This document shows, in pieces, positions 1-9,798 of a stretch of DNA of 11,823 nt. The translations under genes and the position numbers were made by a program. The stretch is taken from the NCBI GenBank assembly GCA_018222665.1, contig JAAEZW010000036.1, positions 1-11,823 on the forward strand. The letters are read 5' to 3'. Each line of letters starts with the position of its first letter. Positions within the stretch are counted from its first letter, which is position 1. This stretch comes from Paracoccaceae bacterium. Lineage in GTDB: Bacteria; Pseudomonadota; Alphaproteobacteria; Rhodobacterales; Rhodobacteraceae. The notes beneath the pieces were generated by a model, which had not been told where the DNA came from, ran no database searches, and was given only the letters and a program-made list of their open reading frames with translations.

Positions 1-3000
1 CATCAGTTGGTGCAGCGATTGCGACCGCCTGTTGCGCCTCTTCCTGACGTGCCTCAATCACAACATTGTCACGATCCGTCGCTATGCGACGAACGCGTTG
101 TGTTGCGCCACCTGTGCCCGCTGGGATCAAGCGTCCAACAATAACGTTTTCTTTCAGACCGATCAACTTATCACGCTTACCTTGGACAGATGCCTCGGTT
201 AGAACGCGCGTTGTTTCCTGGAACGACGCTGCAGAGATGAACGAACGTGTTTGAAGTGACGCTTTAGTGATACCCAATAGAATTGGTTCACCTGTCGCGG
301 CACGACCGCCTTTTGACAGCGCTTTTTCATTCGCTGCTTCAAACTCTGCACGATCAACGTGTTCGCCTTTCAGAAGTGTCGTATCACCGCTGTCAAAAAT
401 TTCATATTTCTGAAGCATCTGACGCACGATCACTTCAACGTGCTTATCGTTGATCTTCACCCCTTGCAGGCGATACACGTCCTGAACTTCGTCAATCATG
501 TAGTTTGCCAAGGCCTCAACACCCATAATCGCAAGGATGTCATGAGGTGCAGGGTTGCCATCCATGATGTAGTCGCCTTTTTGGACGAAATCGCCTTCGC
601 CAACTGGGATGTGCTTGCCTTTTGGCACCATGTATTCGACTGGTTCACGTGTCTCATCTGAGGGTTCGATCGAGATGCGGCGCTTATTCTTGTAGTCGCG
701 GCCAAAGCGAACGTAACCATCGATTTCCGCGATGATTGCGTGATCTTTTGGACGACGTGCCTCGAACAATTCAGCAACCCGTGGCAGACCACCTGTAATG
801 TCTTTGGTTTTTGCACCTTCACGTGGGATACGTGCCAATACATCACCGGCGCGGATTTTTGATCCGTCCTCAACAGACAAAATCGCATCCACAGACATTG
901 GATATGTGATCGGCGCACCCGCGTCATTGCGAACGGGTTCACCATCATCACCTACCAAGATGATTTCAGGTTTCAAATCATTGCCGCGTGGCGCTGCTCG
1001 CCAATCAACAACGATTTTCTGTGTCATACCAGTTGCATCATCGGTTTCTTCACGAACCGCGATACCGTTCACAAGGTCCACGTGTTTCGCCATACCATCC
1101 TTTTCAGCGATGATCGGCAATGTATAGGGATCCCATTCAAACAGTTTTGCACCGCGTTCGATTGTATCGCCCGCTTTGACGAACAATTTTGAACCATAGC
1201 TCAGCTTGTGTGATGCACGTTCTTCACCGTGTTCATCCATGATGCGCAACTTCATGTTACGGCTCATGACCAGGATTTCGCCATTCGCATTTTCCAGGAT
1301 CGCTTCGTTTTCGAATTCGATCTTACCTGGTTGCGATGCCTCTTGAAACGATTGCTGACCACCCTGCGCAACACCACCGATGTGGAATGTACGCATGGTT
1401 AGCTGTGTACCAGGTTCACCGATGGATTGTGCCGCAATGATGCCAACGGCTTCACCCACGTTCACAATCGTACCGCGCGCAAGGTCACGGCCATAACACT
1501 TGGCACACACGCCTTCGTCTGCGTCACAGGTCAATGGGCTGCGGATACGCGCAGAGGCAACACCCGCCTCATCAATCGCATCTGACATCAATTCGTCGAT
1601 CAATTCGCCTTTAACAACGATGACTTCGTCCGTTCCAGGACGCATGATATCTTCGGCAGCGACACGGCCCAAGACACGTTCCGCAAGCGTTGCGATCACT
1701 TCACCATCATTCACAGCAGGTTCTGCTGTGATCGAGTTTTCAGTACCACAGTCATTTCCACGAACGATACAGTCCTGAGCCACGTCAACCAAACGACGTG
1801 TTAGGTAACCAGAGTTCGCCGTTTTCAACGCCGTATCTGACAGACCCTTACGCGCACCGTGGGTTGAGTTAAAGTACTCAAGAACAGTCAAACCTTCTTT
1901 AAAGTTTGAGATGATCGGCGTTTCGATGATGTCGCCATTTGGCTTCGCCATCAAACCACGCATACCGCCCAACTGCTTCATCTGGGTGACAGAACCCCGC
2001 GCACCAGAGTGCGCCATCATGTAAACAGAGTTTGGTTCGTTCTCTGCACCATTCTCATCCTGACCAGGTGCCGAGATCGTGTTCATCATCGCGTCGGTGA
2101 CTTTGTCGTTACACTTTGACCAAGCATCAACAACTTTGTTGTACTTTTCGCCCTGTGTGATCAGACCGTCCATATACTGTTGTTCAAAGTCTTTTACTTG
2201 GTCACGTGTTTCTTCAACGATATCCCATTTATCGTTAGGGATAACCATGTCATCCTTACCAAATGAAATACCTGCCTTGAACGCTTCACGGAAACCCATG
2301 GTCATGATCTGATCACAGAAGATCACAGATTCCTTTTGACCGCAGTAACGGTAAACCGTGTCAATGACGCGCTGAACGTCCTTTTTACGCAATAGGTTGT
2401 TCACAAGGTCAAACGGTGCCTTTGCGTTTTTCGGCAGCAATGCGCCAATGCGCACACGTCCCGGTGTGGTTTCGTAACGCTTAACCACATCATTGCCGTG
2501 TTCATCCACTTGCGGAATACGCGCCATGATTTTCGCATGCAGGTGAACCGCCCCTGAATCAAGTGCGTACTGCACTTCTTCGATTGAACTAAAGACCATG
2601 CCTTCACCCTTCATGCCTTCACGCATGATTGTGGTGTAATATAGGCCCAAGATCATGTCCTGTGATGGAACGATAATCGGCGCACCGTTTGCAGGTGACA
2701 GAACGTTGTTCGTTGACATCATCAAAACGCGCGCTTCCAATTGTGCCTCAAGGCTCAATGGAACGTGAACCGCCATTTGGTCTCCGTCAAAGTCCGCGTT
2801 AAACGCAGAACAAACAAGCGGGTGTAGTTGGATCGCTTTCCCTTCGATCAGCACCGGTTCAAACGCCTGAATACCCAAACGGTGCAGTGTTGGCGCACGG
2901 TTCAAAAGAACGGGGTGTTCACGGATCACTTCATCCAGAATATCCCAAACCTCTGGACGCTCTTTTTCAACCAATTTCTTGGCCTGTTTCACAGTGGACG

Positions 3001-4180
3001 ACAGACCTTTGGCCTCAAGACGGCTATAGATAAAGGGTTTAAACAGTTCGAGCGCCATTTTCTTGGGCAAACCACATTGATGCAGTTTCAACTCGGGACC
3101 TGTCACAATCACAGAACGACCAGAGAAGTCGACGCGTTTCCCCAAAAGGTTCTGACGGAAACGACCCTGCTTTCCCTTCAGCATATCTGAAAGCGATTTC
3201 AATGGACGCTTGTTAGATCCTGTGATGACACGACCACGACGGCCATTGTCAAACAAAGCATCAACAGATTCCTGCAACATCCGCTTTTCGTTACGCACGA
3301 TGATGTCAGGCGCGCGCAGTTCAATCAAACGCTTTAGACGGTTGTTACGGTTGATCACACGACGATAAAGGTCGTTCAAATCAGACGTTGCAAAACGACC
3401 ACCATCCAGCGGCACCAATGGGCGCAATTCTGGTGGGATCACAGGTACAACTGTCAAAATCATCCATTCTGGACGGTTGCCAGATTCAAGGAAACTTTCG
3501 ACAACCTTTAGACGCTTGATGATTTTCTTTGGCTTAAGTTCGCCAGTCGCCTCTTTCAGCTCAGCGCGCAACTGCTCTGCTTCAGCTTCAAGGTCGATTT
3601 GTGCCAACATTTCACGGATCGCTTCGGCACCGATGTTCGCGGTAAACGCGTCCATGCCGTATGTGTCCTGAGCGTCCATGTATTCTTCTTCACTCAGCAT
3701 CTGACCGTATTGCAGATCGGTCAGGCCAGGCTCGATAACCACGTAGTTTTCGAAATAAAGAACACGTTCCAAATCACGCAATGTCATATCCAGCATCAAA
3801 CCGATACGAGATGGCAGTGATTTTAGGAACCAGATGTGTGCAACGGGTGAGGCCAATTCGATGTGGCCCATGCGTTCACGACGCACTTTTTGAAGGGTAA
3901 CTTCAACACCACATTTCTCGCAGACAACGCCGCGATATTTCATGCGCTTATATTTTCCGCACAGACATTCGTAATCTTTGGTTGGGCCAAAGATACGCGC
4001 ACAGAATAGGCCGTCACGCTCTGGTTTGAACGTACGATAGTTGATGGTCTCTGGCTTTTTGATTTCGCCGTATGACCATGACAAAATCCGCTCGGGTGAG
4101 GCCAAAGAAACTTTGATTTCATCAAACATCTTTGGAGACGCTAGCGGGTTAAATGGGTTTGTTGTGATTTCCTGGTTCAT
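1..4180 (-). CDS. rpoC: RNA polymerase subunit beta' (RpoC), 3' end cut by the window edge
   Basis: Largest catalytic subunit of RNA polymerase. The reading frame is open from the ATG at 4180 to the edge; 1393 codons are visible, ending ...IAAPTD, with no stop. The family is usually about 1400-1420 residues, so only a short tail should be missing. Visible landmarks: first zinc site C72, C74, C87, C90; active-site loop NADFDGD at 461-467, whose D463, D465 and D467 hold the catalytic magnesium; bridge helix around [18 protein letters not shown]; second zinc site C811, C885, C892, C895; trigger-loop motif TMRTFHIGG at 928-936; then about 190 residues before DITGGLPRV near 1130, consistent with the Gram-negative trigger-loop insertion; and the C-terminal [21 protein letters not shown] lies 7 nt upstream of the ATG. 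It is co-transcribed with rpoB, 50 bp upstream. I found no frameshift or missing key residue. Identification is certain. Confidence 0.98.
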   Translation of the reverse strand, partial: MNQEITTNPFNPLASPKMFDEIKVSLASPERILSWSYGEIKKPETINYRTFKPERDGLFCARIFGPTKDYECLCGKYKRMKYRGVVCEKCGVEVTLQKVRRERMGHIELASPVAHIWFLKSLPSRIGLMLDMTLRDLERVLYFENYVVIEPGLTDLQYGQMLSEEEYMDAQDTYGMDAFTANIGAEAIREMLAQIDLEAEAEQLRAELKEATGELKPKKIIKRLKVVESFLESGNRPEWMILTVVPVIPPELRPLVPLDGGRFATSDLNDLYRRVINRNNRLKRLIELRAPDIIVRNEKRMLQESVDALFDNGRRGRVITGSNKRPLKSLSDMLKGKQGRFRQNLLGKRVDFSGRSVIVTGPELKLHQCGLPKKMALELFKPFIYSRLEAKGLSSTVKQAKKLVEKERPEVWDILDEVIREHPVLLNRAPTLHRLGIQAFEPVLIEGKAIQLHPLVCSAFNADFDGDQMAVHVPLSLEAQLEARVLMMSTNNVLSPANGAPIIVPSQDMILGLYYTTIMREGMKGEGMVFSSIEEVQYALDSGAVHLHAKIMARIPQVDEHGNDVVKRYETTPGRVRIGALLPKNAKAPFDLVNNLLRKKDVQRVIDTVYRYCGQKESVIFCDQIMTMGFREAFKAGISFGKDDMVIPNDKWDIVEETRDQVKDFEQQYMDGLITQGEKYNKVVDAWSKCNDKVTDAMMNTISAPGQDENGAENEPNSVYMMAHSGARGSVTQMKQLGGMRGLMAKPNGDIIETPIISNFKEGLTVLEYFNSTHGARKGLSDTALKTANSGYLTRRLVDVAQDCIVRGNDCGTENSITAEPAVNDGEVIATLAERVLGRVAAEDIMRPGTDEVIVVKGELIDELMSDAIDEAGVASARIRSPLTCDADEGVCAKCYGRDLARGTIVNVGEAVGIIAAQSIGEPGTQLTMRTFHIGGVAQGGQQSFQEASQPGKIEFENEAILENANGEILVMSRNMKLRIMDEHGEERASHKLSYGSKLFVKAGDTIERGAKLFEWDPYTLPIIAEKDGMAKHVDLVNGIAVREETDDATGMTQKIVVDWRAAPRGNDLKPEIILVGDDGEPVRNDAGAPITYPMSVDAILSVEDGSKIRAGDVLARIPREGAKTKDITGGLPRVAELFEARRPKDHAIIAEIDGYVRFGRDYKNKRRISIEPSDETREPVEYMVPKGKHIPVGEGDFVQKGDYIMDGNPAPHDILAIMGVEALANYMIDEVQDVYRLQGVKINDKHVEVIVRQMLQKYEIFDSGDTTLLKGEHVDRAEFEAANEKALSKGGRAATGEPILLGITKASLQTRSFISAASFQETTRVLTEASVQGKRDKLIGLKENVIVGRLIPAGTGGATQRVRRIATDRDNVVIEARQEEAQQAVAIAAPTD

Positions 4181-4213
4181 TTTGATTTCCTCAAATTAGG
4201 GACGAAGGGGTGG

Positions 4214-4237
4214 GGAATAAGGGGTGGCCCTTATTCC
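4214..4237 (-). promoter_or_regulatory. 10-bp perfect hairpin over the rpoB stop codon
   Basis: In the mRNA sense GGAATAAGGG (4237-4228) pairs perfectly with CCCTTATTCC (4223-4214) across a four-base loop, CCAC. The rpoB stop codon TAA (4233-4231) lies inside the 5' arm. No T-run follows, so this is not an intrinsic terminator. It sits in the 50-bp rpoB-rpoC junction, about 33 bases before the rpoC ATG. A role in mRNA processing, stability or coupling of rpoC translation is inference; only the pairing is seen. Confidence 0.6.
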
Positions 4238-7200
4238 TCGTCCTCTGCATCCAGGAGCTCCATATTTAGGCCAAGGCCGCGGACTTCTTTGACAAGAACG
4301 TTAAAGGATTCTGGGATCCCCGCTTCAAAGTTGTCTTCACCCTTAACAATCGATTCATAGACTTTGGTCCGTCCAGCAACATCGTCTGATTTCACTGTCA
4401 GCATCTCTTGCAACGTGTAGGCTGCGCCATATGCCTCCAATGCCCAAACTTCCATCTCACCAAAGCGCTGACCACCGAACTGGGCTTTACCACCCAATGG
4501 CTGCTGCGTAACAAGTGAGTATGGGCCTGTTGAACGGGCGTGGATTTTGTCGTCTACCAAGTGGTGCAGTTTCAATAGATACTTCACACCAACAGTCACT
4601 GGGCGGCTGAATTGTTCGCCTGTGCGACCGTCAAATAGAACTGACTGACCTGATTGATCAAATCCTGCGCGCACCAATGCGTCGTTAACGTCCGCTTCGC
4701 GTGCACCGTCAAAAACAGGTGTCGCAATCGGAACACCGCGTGCAACATTGCCCGCCGCTTCGATCAACTGATCCTCGTCCATGCCGGTGATGCCCTCTTC
4801 ATAGACATCTTCGCCATAGGCGATGCGCATCGCTTCGCGAACGGGTGTTAGATCCCCACTGCGACGATACTCTTGGATCGCGTCATCCACTTTTAGGCCC
4901 AGACCGCGTGCGGCCCAACCCATGTGTGTTTCCAAAATCTGACCCACGTTCATCCGTGATGGAACGCCCAGTGGGTTCAAACAGAAATCAACGGGCGTAC
5001 CGTCCGCTAGGAATGGCATGTCCTCCATCGGAACAACGCGTGAAATCACACCTTTGTTTCCGTGACGACCCGCCATTTTATCACCTGGCTGAAGCTTACG
5101 CTTTACGGCGATAAACACCTTGACCATTTTCATAACACCTGGAGGAAGATCGTCACCACGACGGACTTTTTCGACCTTATCCTCAAAACGTGCGTCTAGC
5201 GCGCGTTTTTGTGCCTCATACTGCTCATGAAGGGCCTCAACAATCTGTGCGTCCTGCTCATCTGCAAGCGCCAATTGCCACCATTGACCACGTGTCAAAG
5301 ACGACAACAGCTCTTCTGTGATTTCAGAATTCGCTGCAACGCCCTTTGGACCTTTGACCGCAGTTTTGCCCATGATCAGATTTTCGAGACGCGCATAGAT
5401 GTTGCGGTCCAAAATGACCAATTCATCATCACGGTCACGTGCAAGGCGTTCCACTTCTTCACGCTCGATCTGCAGGGCACGTTCGTCTTTTTCAACGCCG
5501 TGACGGTTAAAGACACGAACCTCAACCACGGTACCGTAGTCACCTGGTTTCACGCGCAACGATGTATCACGAACATCAGAAGCCTTTTCACCAAAGATCG
5601 CGCGAAGAAGTTTTTCTTCTGGTGTCATTGGGCTTTCGCCTTTTGGTGTGATTTTACCCACCAAAATGTCACCTGGCTGAACATCAGCACCGATATAAAC
5701 GATACCAGCTTCGTCCAAGTTGCGAAGCGCTTCTTCACCTACGTTTGGAATGTCACGTGTGATTTCCTCAGGGCCCAATTTCGTGTCACGTGCGGCCACT
5801 TCGAATTCTTCGATGTGAATAGATGTGAATACGTCATCTTGTGCTATGCGTTCGGAAATTAGAATCGAGTCCTCATAGTTGTAACCGTTCCAAGGCATAA
5901 ACGCGACAACCACGTTTTTACCCAAGGCCAATTCACCCATGTCGGTCGATGGACCATCTGCAATCACTTCACCCTTACCAACAGTTTGACCAACCTTCAC
6001 CAATGGGCGCTGGTTGATACAAGTGTTCTGGTTTGAACGTTGGAATTTGCGCATGCGGTAAATATCAACACCCGCGTCACCCAGCTCAAGATCGCTAGTC
6101 GCGCGGATAACGATACGTTGCGCATCGATCTGGTCAACTATACCACCACGTTTCGCCATAATCGCCGCACCAGAGTCGCGTGCAACAACGCCTTCGATAC
6201 CCGTACCAACCAATGGTGCCTCAGCACGCAAAAGTGGCACAGCTTGACGTTGCATGTTCGACCCCATCAATGCGCGGTTCGCGTCATCGTTTTCCAAGAA
6301 CGGGATCAAGGATGCCGCAACTGAAACTAACTGTTTCGGGCTTACGTCGATCAGGTCCACATTTTCACGTGGCGCAAGCGTATAGTCACCGTTTTGACGT
6401 GTGGACACCAATTCATTGATAAAGTTGCCGTCAGCGTCCAATGTCGCGTTGGCCTGCGCAACTGTGTGACGCATTTCTTCGGTCGCTGACATGTAGGACA
6501 CATCATCTGTCACCTTACCATCAACAACCTTACGATATGGTGTTTCGATAAAGCCGTATTTGTTGACGCGTGCGAATGTTGCCAAAGAGTTGATCAAACC
6601 AATGTTTGGACCTTCTGGCGTTTCAATTGGACACATACGACCGTAGTGCGTGGCGTGAACGTCACGTACCTCAAAACCTGCACGTTCGCGAGTTAGACCG
6701 CCTGGGCCCAACGCAGACAAGCGACGCTTGTGTGTCACTTCGGACAGTGGGTTTGTTTGGTCCATAAACTGCGATAACTGTGATGAACCAAAGAATTCGC
6801 GCACTGCCGCAGCTGCGGGTTTTGCGTTGATCAAATCCTGTGGCATGACAGTGTCGATTTCAACACTGGACATACGCTCTTTAATCGCGCGCTCCATGCG
6901 AAGCAACCCAACACGGTATTGGTTTTCCATCAATTCACCAACAGAACGCACACGACGGTTACCAAGGTGGTCGATATCGTCAACCTCACCCTTACCGTCA
7001 CGCAGCTCAACCAATGCCTTGATACAGGACACAATATCTTCTGAACGAAGGGTACGCTGTGTATCTTCGGCATCCAATGCCAAACGCATGTTCATTTTCA
7101 CACGACCGACCGCGGATAGGTCATAACGTTCGTGATCAAAGAATAGCGTATCAAATAGACCAGAGGCCGCCTCAACCGTGGGCGGTTCACCTGGGCGCAT

Positions 7201-8367
7201 CACGCGATAAATATCAAGAAGCGCAGTTTCGCGATTCATGTTCTTATCTTGAGCCATTGTATTGCGGATGTATGCACCAACGTTCACGTTGTCGATGTCC
7301 AAAACTGGAATATCCGTGAATCCAGCGTCCAAAAGATCTTTCAATGTTCCGCCGATCAACTGACCGTCTTTGTCATACTCAACTGTCAGTTCATCACCTG
7401 CTTCAACGTAGATTGCACCGTTTTCTTCGTTGATGATGTCTTGGGCGACAAATTTTCCGACGATGTGATCAAATGGGATCAACAGATCCGTAACCGCACC
7501 CTCTTCGATCAATTTTTTCACAGCCCGTGGTGTGACTTTCTTACCCGCTTCTGCGATGACTTCACCTGTTGCGGCGTCGATCAAATCATAGGTTGGGCGT
7601 GTGCCACGAACACGTTCAGGGAAGAACTTTGTAACCCACCCACGACCCTTTTCATGGCGGTATGGCACAGTGTCATAATAGGCCGACATGATGTCTTCTT
7701 GATCCATGCCCAGCGCATAAAGAAGCGTTGTGACAGGCAATTTACGACGACGGTCGATACGTGCGTAAACGATATCTTTCGCGTCAAATTCGAAATCCAA
7801 CCAAGATCCACGGTATGGGATGATGCGGCAGGCAAACAACAACTTACCAGAGCTGTGAGTTTTGCCCTTGTCATGGTCAAAGAATACACCTGGCGAGCGG
7901 TGCATTTGTGAAACAATCACACGCTCTGTGCCGTTCACAACGAATGTACCGTTTGGCGTCATCAAAGGCATGTCGCCCATGAATACGTCTTGTTCTTTGA
8001 TGTCTTTCACCGACTTGGCGCCAGTGTCTTCGTCAACATCAAACACGATCAAACGCAATGTCACCTTAAGCGGCGCGCTGTATGTCATGTCACGTTGCTG
8101 ACATTCTTCAACATCATATTTCGGATGCTCAAGATCATATCCCACAAATTCTAGGATAGAGGTTTCGTTGAAATCCTTAATCGGGAAAACCGATTGGAAT
8201 ACGCCTTGGATACCCTCACCATCAAGTGGAGCTGGCTGATCACCTGAATTCAGGAATAGATCATAAGACGATTTTTGAACCTCGATTAGGTTCGGCATGT
8301 CTAGGACTTCGCGGATTTTACCGTAGTACTTACGAAGACGTTTTTGGCCAAGATAGCTTTGCGCCAT
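4231..8367 (-). CDS. rpoB: RNA polymerase subunit beta (RpoB)
   Basis: Second catalytic subunit of RNA polymerase, 1378 residues and complete; it pairs with RpoC to form the active-site cleft. I chose the ATG at 8367 ([16 protein letters not shown]) because it matches the usual family start and has AAAGGTG about 10 nt upstream; the frame stays open to a GTG at 8466, but those 33 extra residues look unlike RpoB. The rifampicin region is intact: [29 protein letters not shown], with D536, H546 and S551 equivalent to E. coli D516, H526 and S531, so no common resistance substitution is present. [13 protein letters not shown] at 1094-1106 carries active-site lysines K1097 and K1105. The C-terminal anchor [21 protein letters not shown] contacts beta'. 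The protein ends in an acidic DAEDEE. It follows rplL after a 245-bp gap. Identification is certain. Confidence 0.99.
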   Translation of the reverse strand: MAQSYLGQKRLRKYYGKIREVLDMPNLIEVQKSSYDLFLNSGDQPAPLDGEGIQGVFQSVFPIKDFNETSILEFVGYDLEHPKYDVEECQQRDMTYSAPLKVTLRLIVFDVDEDTGAKSVKDIKEQDVFMGDMPLMTPNGTFVVNGTERVIVSQMHRSPGVFFDHDKGKTHSSGKLLFACRIIPYRGSWLDFEFDAKDIVYARIDRRRKLPVTTLLYALGMDQEDIMSAYYDTVPYRHEKGRGWVTKFFPERVRGTRPTYDLIDAATGEVIAEAGKKVTPRAVKKLIEEGAVTDLLIPFDHIVGKFVAQDIINEENGAIYVEAGDELTVEYDKDGQLIGGTLKDLLDAGFTDIPVLDIDNVNVGAYIRNTMAQDKNMNRETALLDIYRVMRPGEPPTVEAASGLFDTLFFDHERYDLSAVGRVKMNMRLALDAEDTQRTLRSEDIVSCIKALVELRDGKGEVDDIDHLGNRRVRSVGELMENQYRVGLLRMERAIKERMSSVEIDTVMPQDLINAKPAAAAVREFFGSSQLSQFMDQTNPLSEVTHKRRLSALGPGGLTRERAGFEVRDVHATHYGRMCPIETPEGPNIGLINSLATFARVNKYGFIETPYRKVVDGKVTDDVSYMSATEEMRHTVAQANATLDADGNFINELVSTRQNGDYTLAPRENVDLIDVSPKQLVSVAASLIPFLENDDANRALMGSNMQRQAVPLLRAEAPLVGTGIEGVVARDSGAAIMAKRGGIVDQIDAQRIVIRATSDLELGDAGVDIYRMRKFQRSNQNTCINQRPLVKVGQTVGKGEVIADGPSTDMGELALGKNVVVAFMPWNGYNYEDSILISERIAQDDVFTSIHIEEFEVAARDTKLGPEEITRDIPNVGEEALRNLDEAGIVYIGADVQPGDILVGKITPKGESPMTPEEKLLRAIFGEKASDVRDTSLRVKPGDYGTVVEVRVFNRHGVEKDERALQIEREEVERLARDRDDELVILDRNIYARLENLIMGKTAVKGPKGVAANSEITEELLSSLTRGQWWQLALADEQDAQIVEALHEQYEAQKRALDARFEDKVEKVRRGDDLPPGVMKMVKVFIAVKRKLQPGDKMAGRHGNKGVISRVVPMEDMPFLADGTPVDFCLNPLGVPSRMNVGQILETHMGWAARGLGLKVDDAIQEYRRSGDLTPVREAMRIAYGEDVYEEGITGMDEDQLIEAAGNVARGVPIATPVFDGAREADVNDALVRAGFDQSGQSVLFDGRTGEQFSRPVTVGVKYLLKLHHLVDDKIHARSTGPYSLVTQQPLGGKAQFGGQRFGEMEVWALEAYGAAYTLQEMLTVKSDDVAGRTKVYESIVKGEDNFEAGIPESFNVLVKEVRGLGLNMELLDAEDEE

Positions 8368-8548
8368 GGTCGGTGTCACCTTTCTTTTCTCAACAGAAAC
8401 ACGAAACCGTCGGGCACCGGTCGCGTTCCCCAATGAGACAGCACAAGTTCGATCAATTCCCGGCACACTTCCCGTAGAGTGCCTCCCGATCTTTGAACTC
8501 TGCCTTAAGAAACGCCATCGTCGAAATGGCCCTTATTAAGACAGACGA

Positions 8549-8576
8549 AGCTGGATGCGAAAACTCGCACCCAGCT
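8549..8576 (-). promoter_or_regulatory. 12-bp hairpin in the rplL-rpoB gap, possible attenuator
   Basis: In the mRNA sense AGCTGGGTGCGA (8576-8565) pairs with TCGCATCCAGCT (8560-8549) across a GTTT loop, with one G-U pair and no bulge. The bases after it (TCGTCTGTCTT) are T-rich but have no clean run, so complete termination is unlikely. E. coli has a partial attenuator and an RNase III site between rplL and rpoB; this hairpin is in the matching place, but either role here is inference. The rest of the 245-bp gap (8368-8612) holds the hairpin at the rplL stop and no convincing promoter. Confidence 0.55.
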
Positions 8577-8584
8577 AAGCTTTG

Positions 8585-8615
8585 TAAGCCCAGGTTTCCC
8601 TGGCAAATTGGCTTA
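8585..8615 (-). promoter_or_regulatory. Hairpin that begins at the rplL stop codon
   Basis: In the mRNA sense CCAGG (8603-8599) and CCTGG (8594-8590) close a GAAA loop, a GNRA tetraloop. Below it, TAAGC (8615-8611), which starts with the rplL stop codon TAA, can pair with GCTTA (8589-8585), leaving a one-sided 7-base internal loop. It has no T-run. It may protect the 3' end of rplJL mRNA or mark a processing point; function is inferred. Confidence 0.45.
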
Positions 8616-8990
8616 TGCCAACTCGACCTCTGCGCCAGCTGCTTCCAACTTGCCTTTGATGTCTTCTGCTTCGGCTTTTTCAACGCCTTCTTTGATCTTG
8701 CCGCCAGACTCAACCAAGTCTTTTGCTTCTTTAAGACCAAGGCCTGTGATGCCGCGTACTTCTTTAATGACTGCAATTTTGTTGCCGCCTGCAGATTTCA
8801 GAACTACGTCGAATTCTGATTTCTCTTCTGCTGCTGCACCGCCTGCGTCGCCTGCTGCGCCTGCAACCATCACTGCACCGCCAGCTGCTGGCTCGATGCC
8901 GTACTCATCTTTCAAGATTGTTTTTAGTTCTTGTGCTTCAAGCAGTGTTAGACCTACGATCTCTTCTGCTAGTTTTTTCAGATCAGCCAT
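8613..8990 (-). CDS. rplL: 50S ribosomal protein L7/L12
   Basis: Multi-copy stalk protein of the large ribosomal subunit that recruits and activates the translational GTPases. It has 125 residues, the usual length. Layout: N-terminal dimerisation and L10-binding domain at about 1-33 ([20 protein letters not shown]); flexible Ala/Gly-rich hinge at about 35-55 ([20 protein letters not shown]); C-terminal factor-binding domain from about 58. The factor-contact residues are present: K71, I72, K76, R79, G80, L86 and K90, equivalent to E. coli K65, V66, K70, R73, G74, L80 and K84. The ATG at 8990 has GGAAAGAG just upstream. It follows rplJ after 71 bp without a strong structure, as expected for a pair translated in unequal amounts from one mRNA. 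Identification is certain. Confidence 0.99.
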   Translation of the reverse strand: MADLKKLAEEIVGLTLLEAQELKTILKDEYGIEPAAGGAVMVAGAAGDAGGAAAEEKSEFDVVLKSAGGNKIAVIKEVRGITGLGLKEAKDLVESGGKIKEGVEKAEAEDIKGKLEAAGAEVELA

Positions 8991-9061
8991 TTTAGACTCT
9001 TTCCGTTACTAAAGGTTGTGTTCCAACGATGGGGTATATCCACCGCAGGTAATCAAATTGC

Positions 9062-9574
9062 TTATGCAGCTTTCTCTTCGATAGTCGAAAGAATGCTTGC
9101 GATGTTGCTTGCAGGTGCGCCAATTGCGCCAGCGATATTCGAAGCAGGTGCGCCAATGCAACCCACGATAGACGCAATAAGCTCTTCGCGAGATGGCATT
9201 TTTGATACCGCTTCAACGCCAGCACGATCCAATGCGTTTTCGCCCATTGCACCGCCAAGGATCTCAAATTTTGAGTTTTCTTTAGCGAAGTCCTCGGCCA
9301 CTTTGGCGGCTGCCACAGGGTCCTCAGAGAAGGTGAGCACTGTCATGCCTGTTAGGTATTGGGTCATGCTTTCGCATGGCTTACCCTCTAGGGCGATTTT
9401 GGCGAGCCTGTTTTTGGCAACACGCACAGATGCTTCGGCCGCACGTGCACGTGCGCGAAGATCTTGCATATCAGCAACTGTCAAACCTGCGTAATGGGCT
9501 ACGACCACAACGCCAGAGCTTTCAAAGATTTGGCCGAGTTCCTCAACCACTTTCTCTTTTTGTGCTCTATCCAC
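9062..9574 (-). CDS. rplJ: 50S ribosomal protein L10
   Basis: Base of the ribosomal stalk: the N-terminal domain binds 23S rRNA beside L11 and the C-terminal helix carries L7/L12 dimers. It has 170 residues, a normal length. The start is GTG at 9574, with GGAG (9585-9582) 7 nt upstream; no ATG is better placed. The N-terminal region carries [18 protein letters not shown] and [11 protein letters not shown], typical of L10. The C-terminal helix holds an exact repeat of IGAPASNIA at 140-148 and 151-159, an 11-residue period that fits successive L7/L12 dimer sites. In bacteria the L10-L7/L12 complex represses its own mRNA by binding the leader; the structured leader upstream fits that, though binding is inferred. 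Identification is certain. Confidence 0.98.
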   Translation of the reverse strand: MDRAQKEKVVEELGQIFESSGVVVVAHYAGLTVADMQDLRARARAAEASVRVAKNRLAKIALEGKPCESMTQYLTGMTVLTFSEDPVAAAKVAEDFAKENSKFEILGGAMGENALDRAGVEAVSKMPSREELIASIVGCIGAPASNIAGAIGAPASNIASILSTIEEKAA

Positions 9575-9794
9575 AGTTTCACTCCAATTTTGGGGATCAC
9601 TCCCCGGCTCAGTTTTGCCAAGGAAACCTTGGCGTTCGGGGTCCGTGATAAGGGGCCGAGGCCAAAATCACCCGAAGGCTATGCCTTGCGGTGAAATTCT
9701 TACTCATTCCCATCTCAGGAAGGATTTATAGAGAAATCTCTACCCTCCGTCTCGGACAGACAATACCCCAGACGTTTGATACGCTGGGGCATTA
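9575..9794 (-). promoter_or_regulatory. Structured rplJ mRNA leader, probable L10 autoregulatory region
   Basis: This part of the 355-bp rplA-rplJ gap codes for nothing I can support. In the mRNA sense it folds into several hairpins: CCCCAG/CTGGGG with an inner CGT/ACG (9789-9766); TAGAG/CTCTA near 9728-9743; TCACC/GGTGA with AAGGC/GCCTT above it (9694-9668); the perfect GCCAAGG-TTT-CCTTGGC (9633-9617); and GGGGA-GTGA-TCCCC (9605-9592), six bases from the ribosome-binding site. A long-range alternative pairs ATCAC and CCCCG (9649-9637) with CGGGG and GTGAT (9606-9596). Position and density of structure match known L10 leaders. I could not fit the published consensus by eye, so the assignment is inference. 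Confidence 0.5.
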
Positions 9795-9798
9795 CGGT

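Noticed and set aside
496..951. Minus-strand open frame of 151 codons inside rpoC
   Set aside because: It lies in another frame of the same strand within well-conserved rpoC sequence ([11 protein letters not shown] and flanks), so it is out-of-frame noise.
1..4180. Possible frameshift or pseudogene in rpoC, since no stop is seen
   Set aside because: The frame was checked at the catalytic loop, both zinc sites, the trigger loop and the last codons and is continuous. The missing stop is due to the window edge.
5209..5862. Plus-strand open frame of 217 codons opposite rpoB
   Set aside because: Antisense to rpoB, with a Phe/Cys/Thr-heavy composition typical of a shadow frame and no sign of its own start region.
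6700..6790. Rifampicin-resistance substitutions in rpoB
   Set aside because: D536, H546 and S551 are all wild type. The T in DQTNPL is a normal alphaproteobacterial variant.
7249..7911. Plus-strand open frame of 220 codons opposite rpoB
   Set aside because: It is fully antisense to a conserved part of rpoB, has odd composition (many Cys, Phe, Asn) and no recognisable domain. It is the complement of biased rpoB codons.
8368..8466. N-terminal extension of RpoB to a GTG at 8466
   Set aside because: The 33 added residues do not resemble RpoB, the ATG at 8367 has a good ribosome-binding site, and the protein from it begins with the normal family start.
8453..8776. 107-codon minus-strand frame overlapping rplL
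   Set aside because: Most of it is rplL read out of frame. Only the last 21 codons lie in non-coding DNA, and these are listed as a weak finding.
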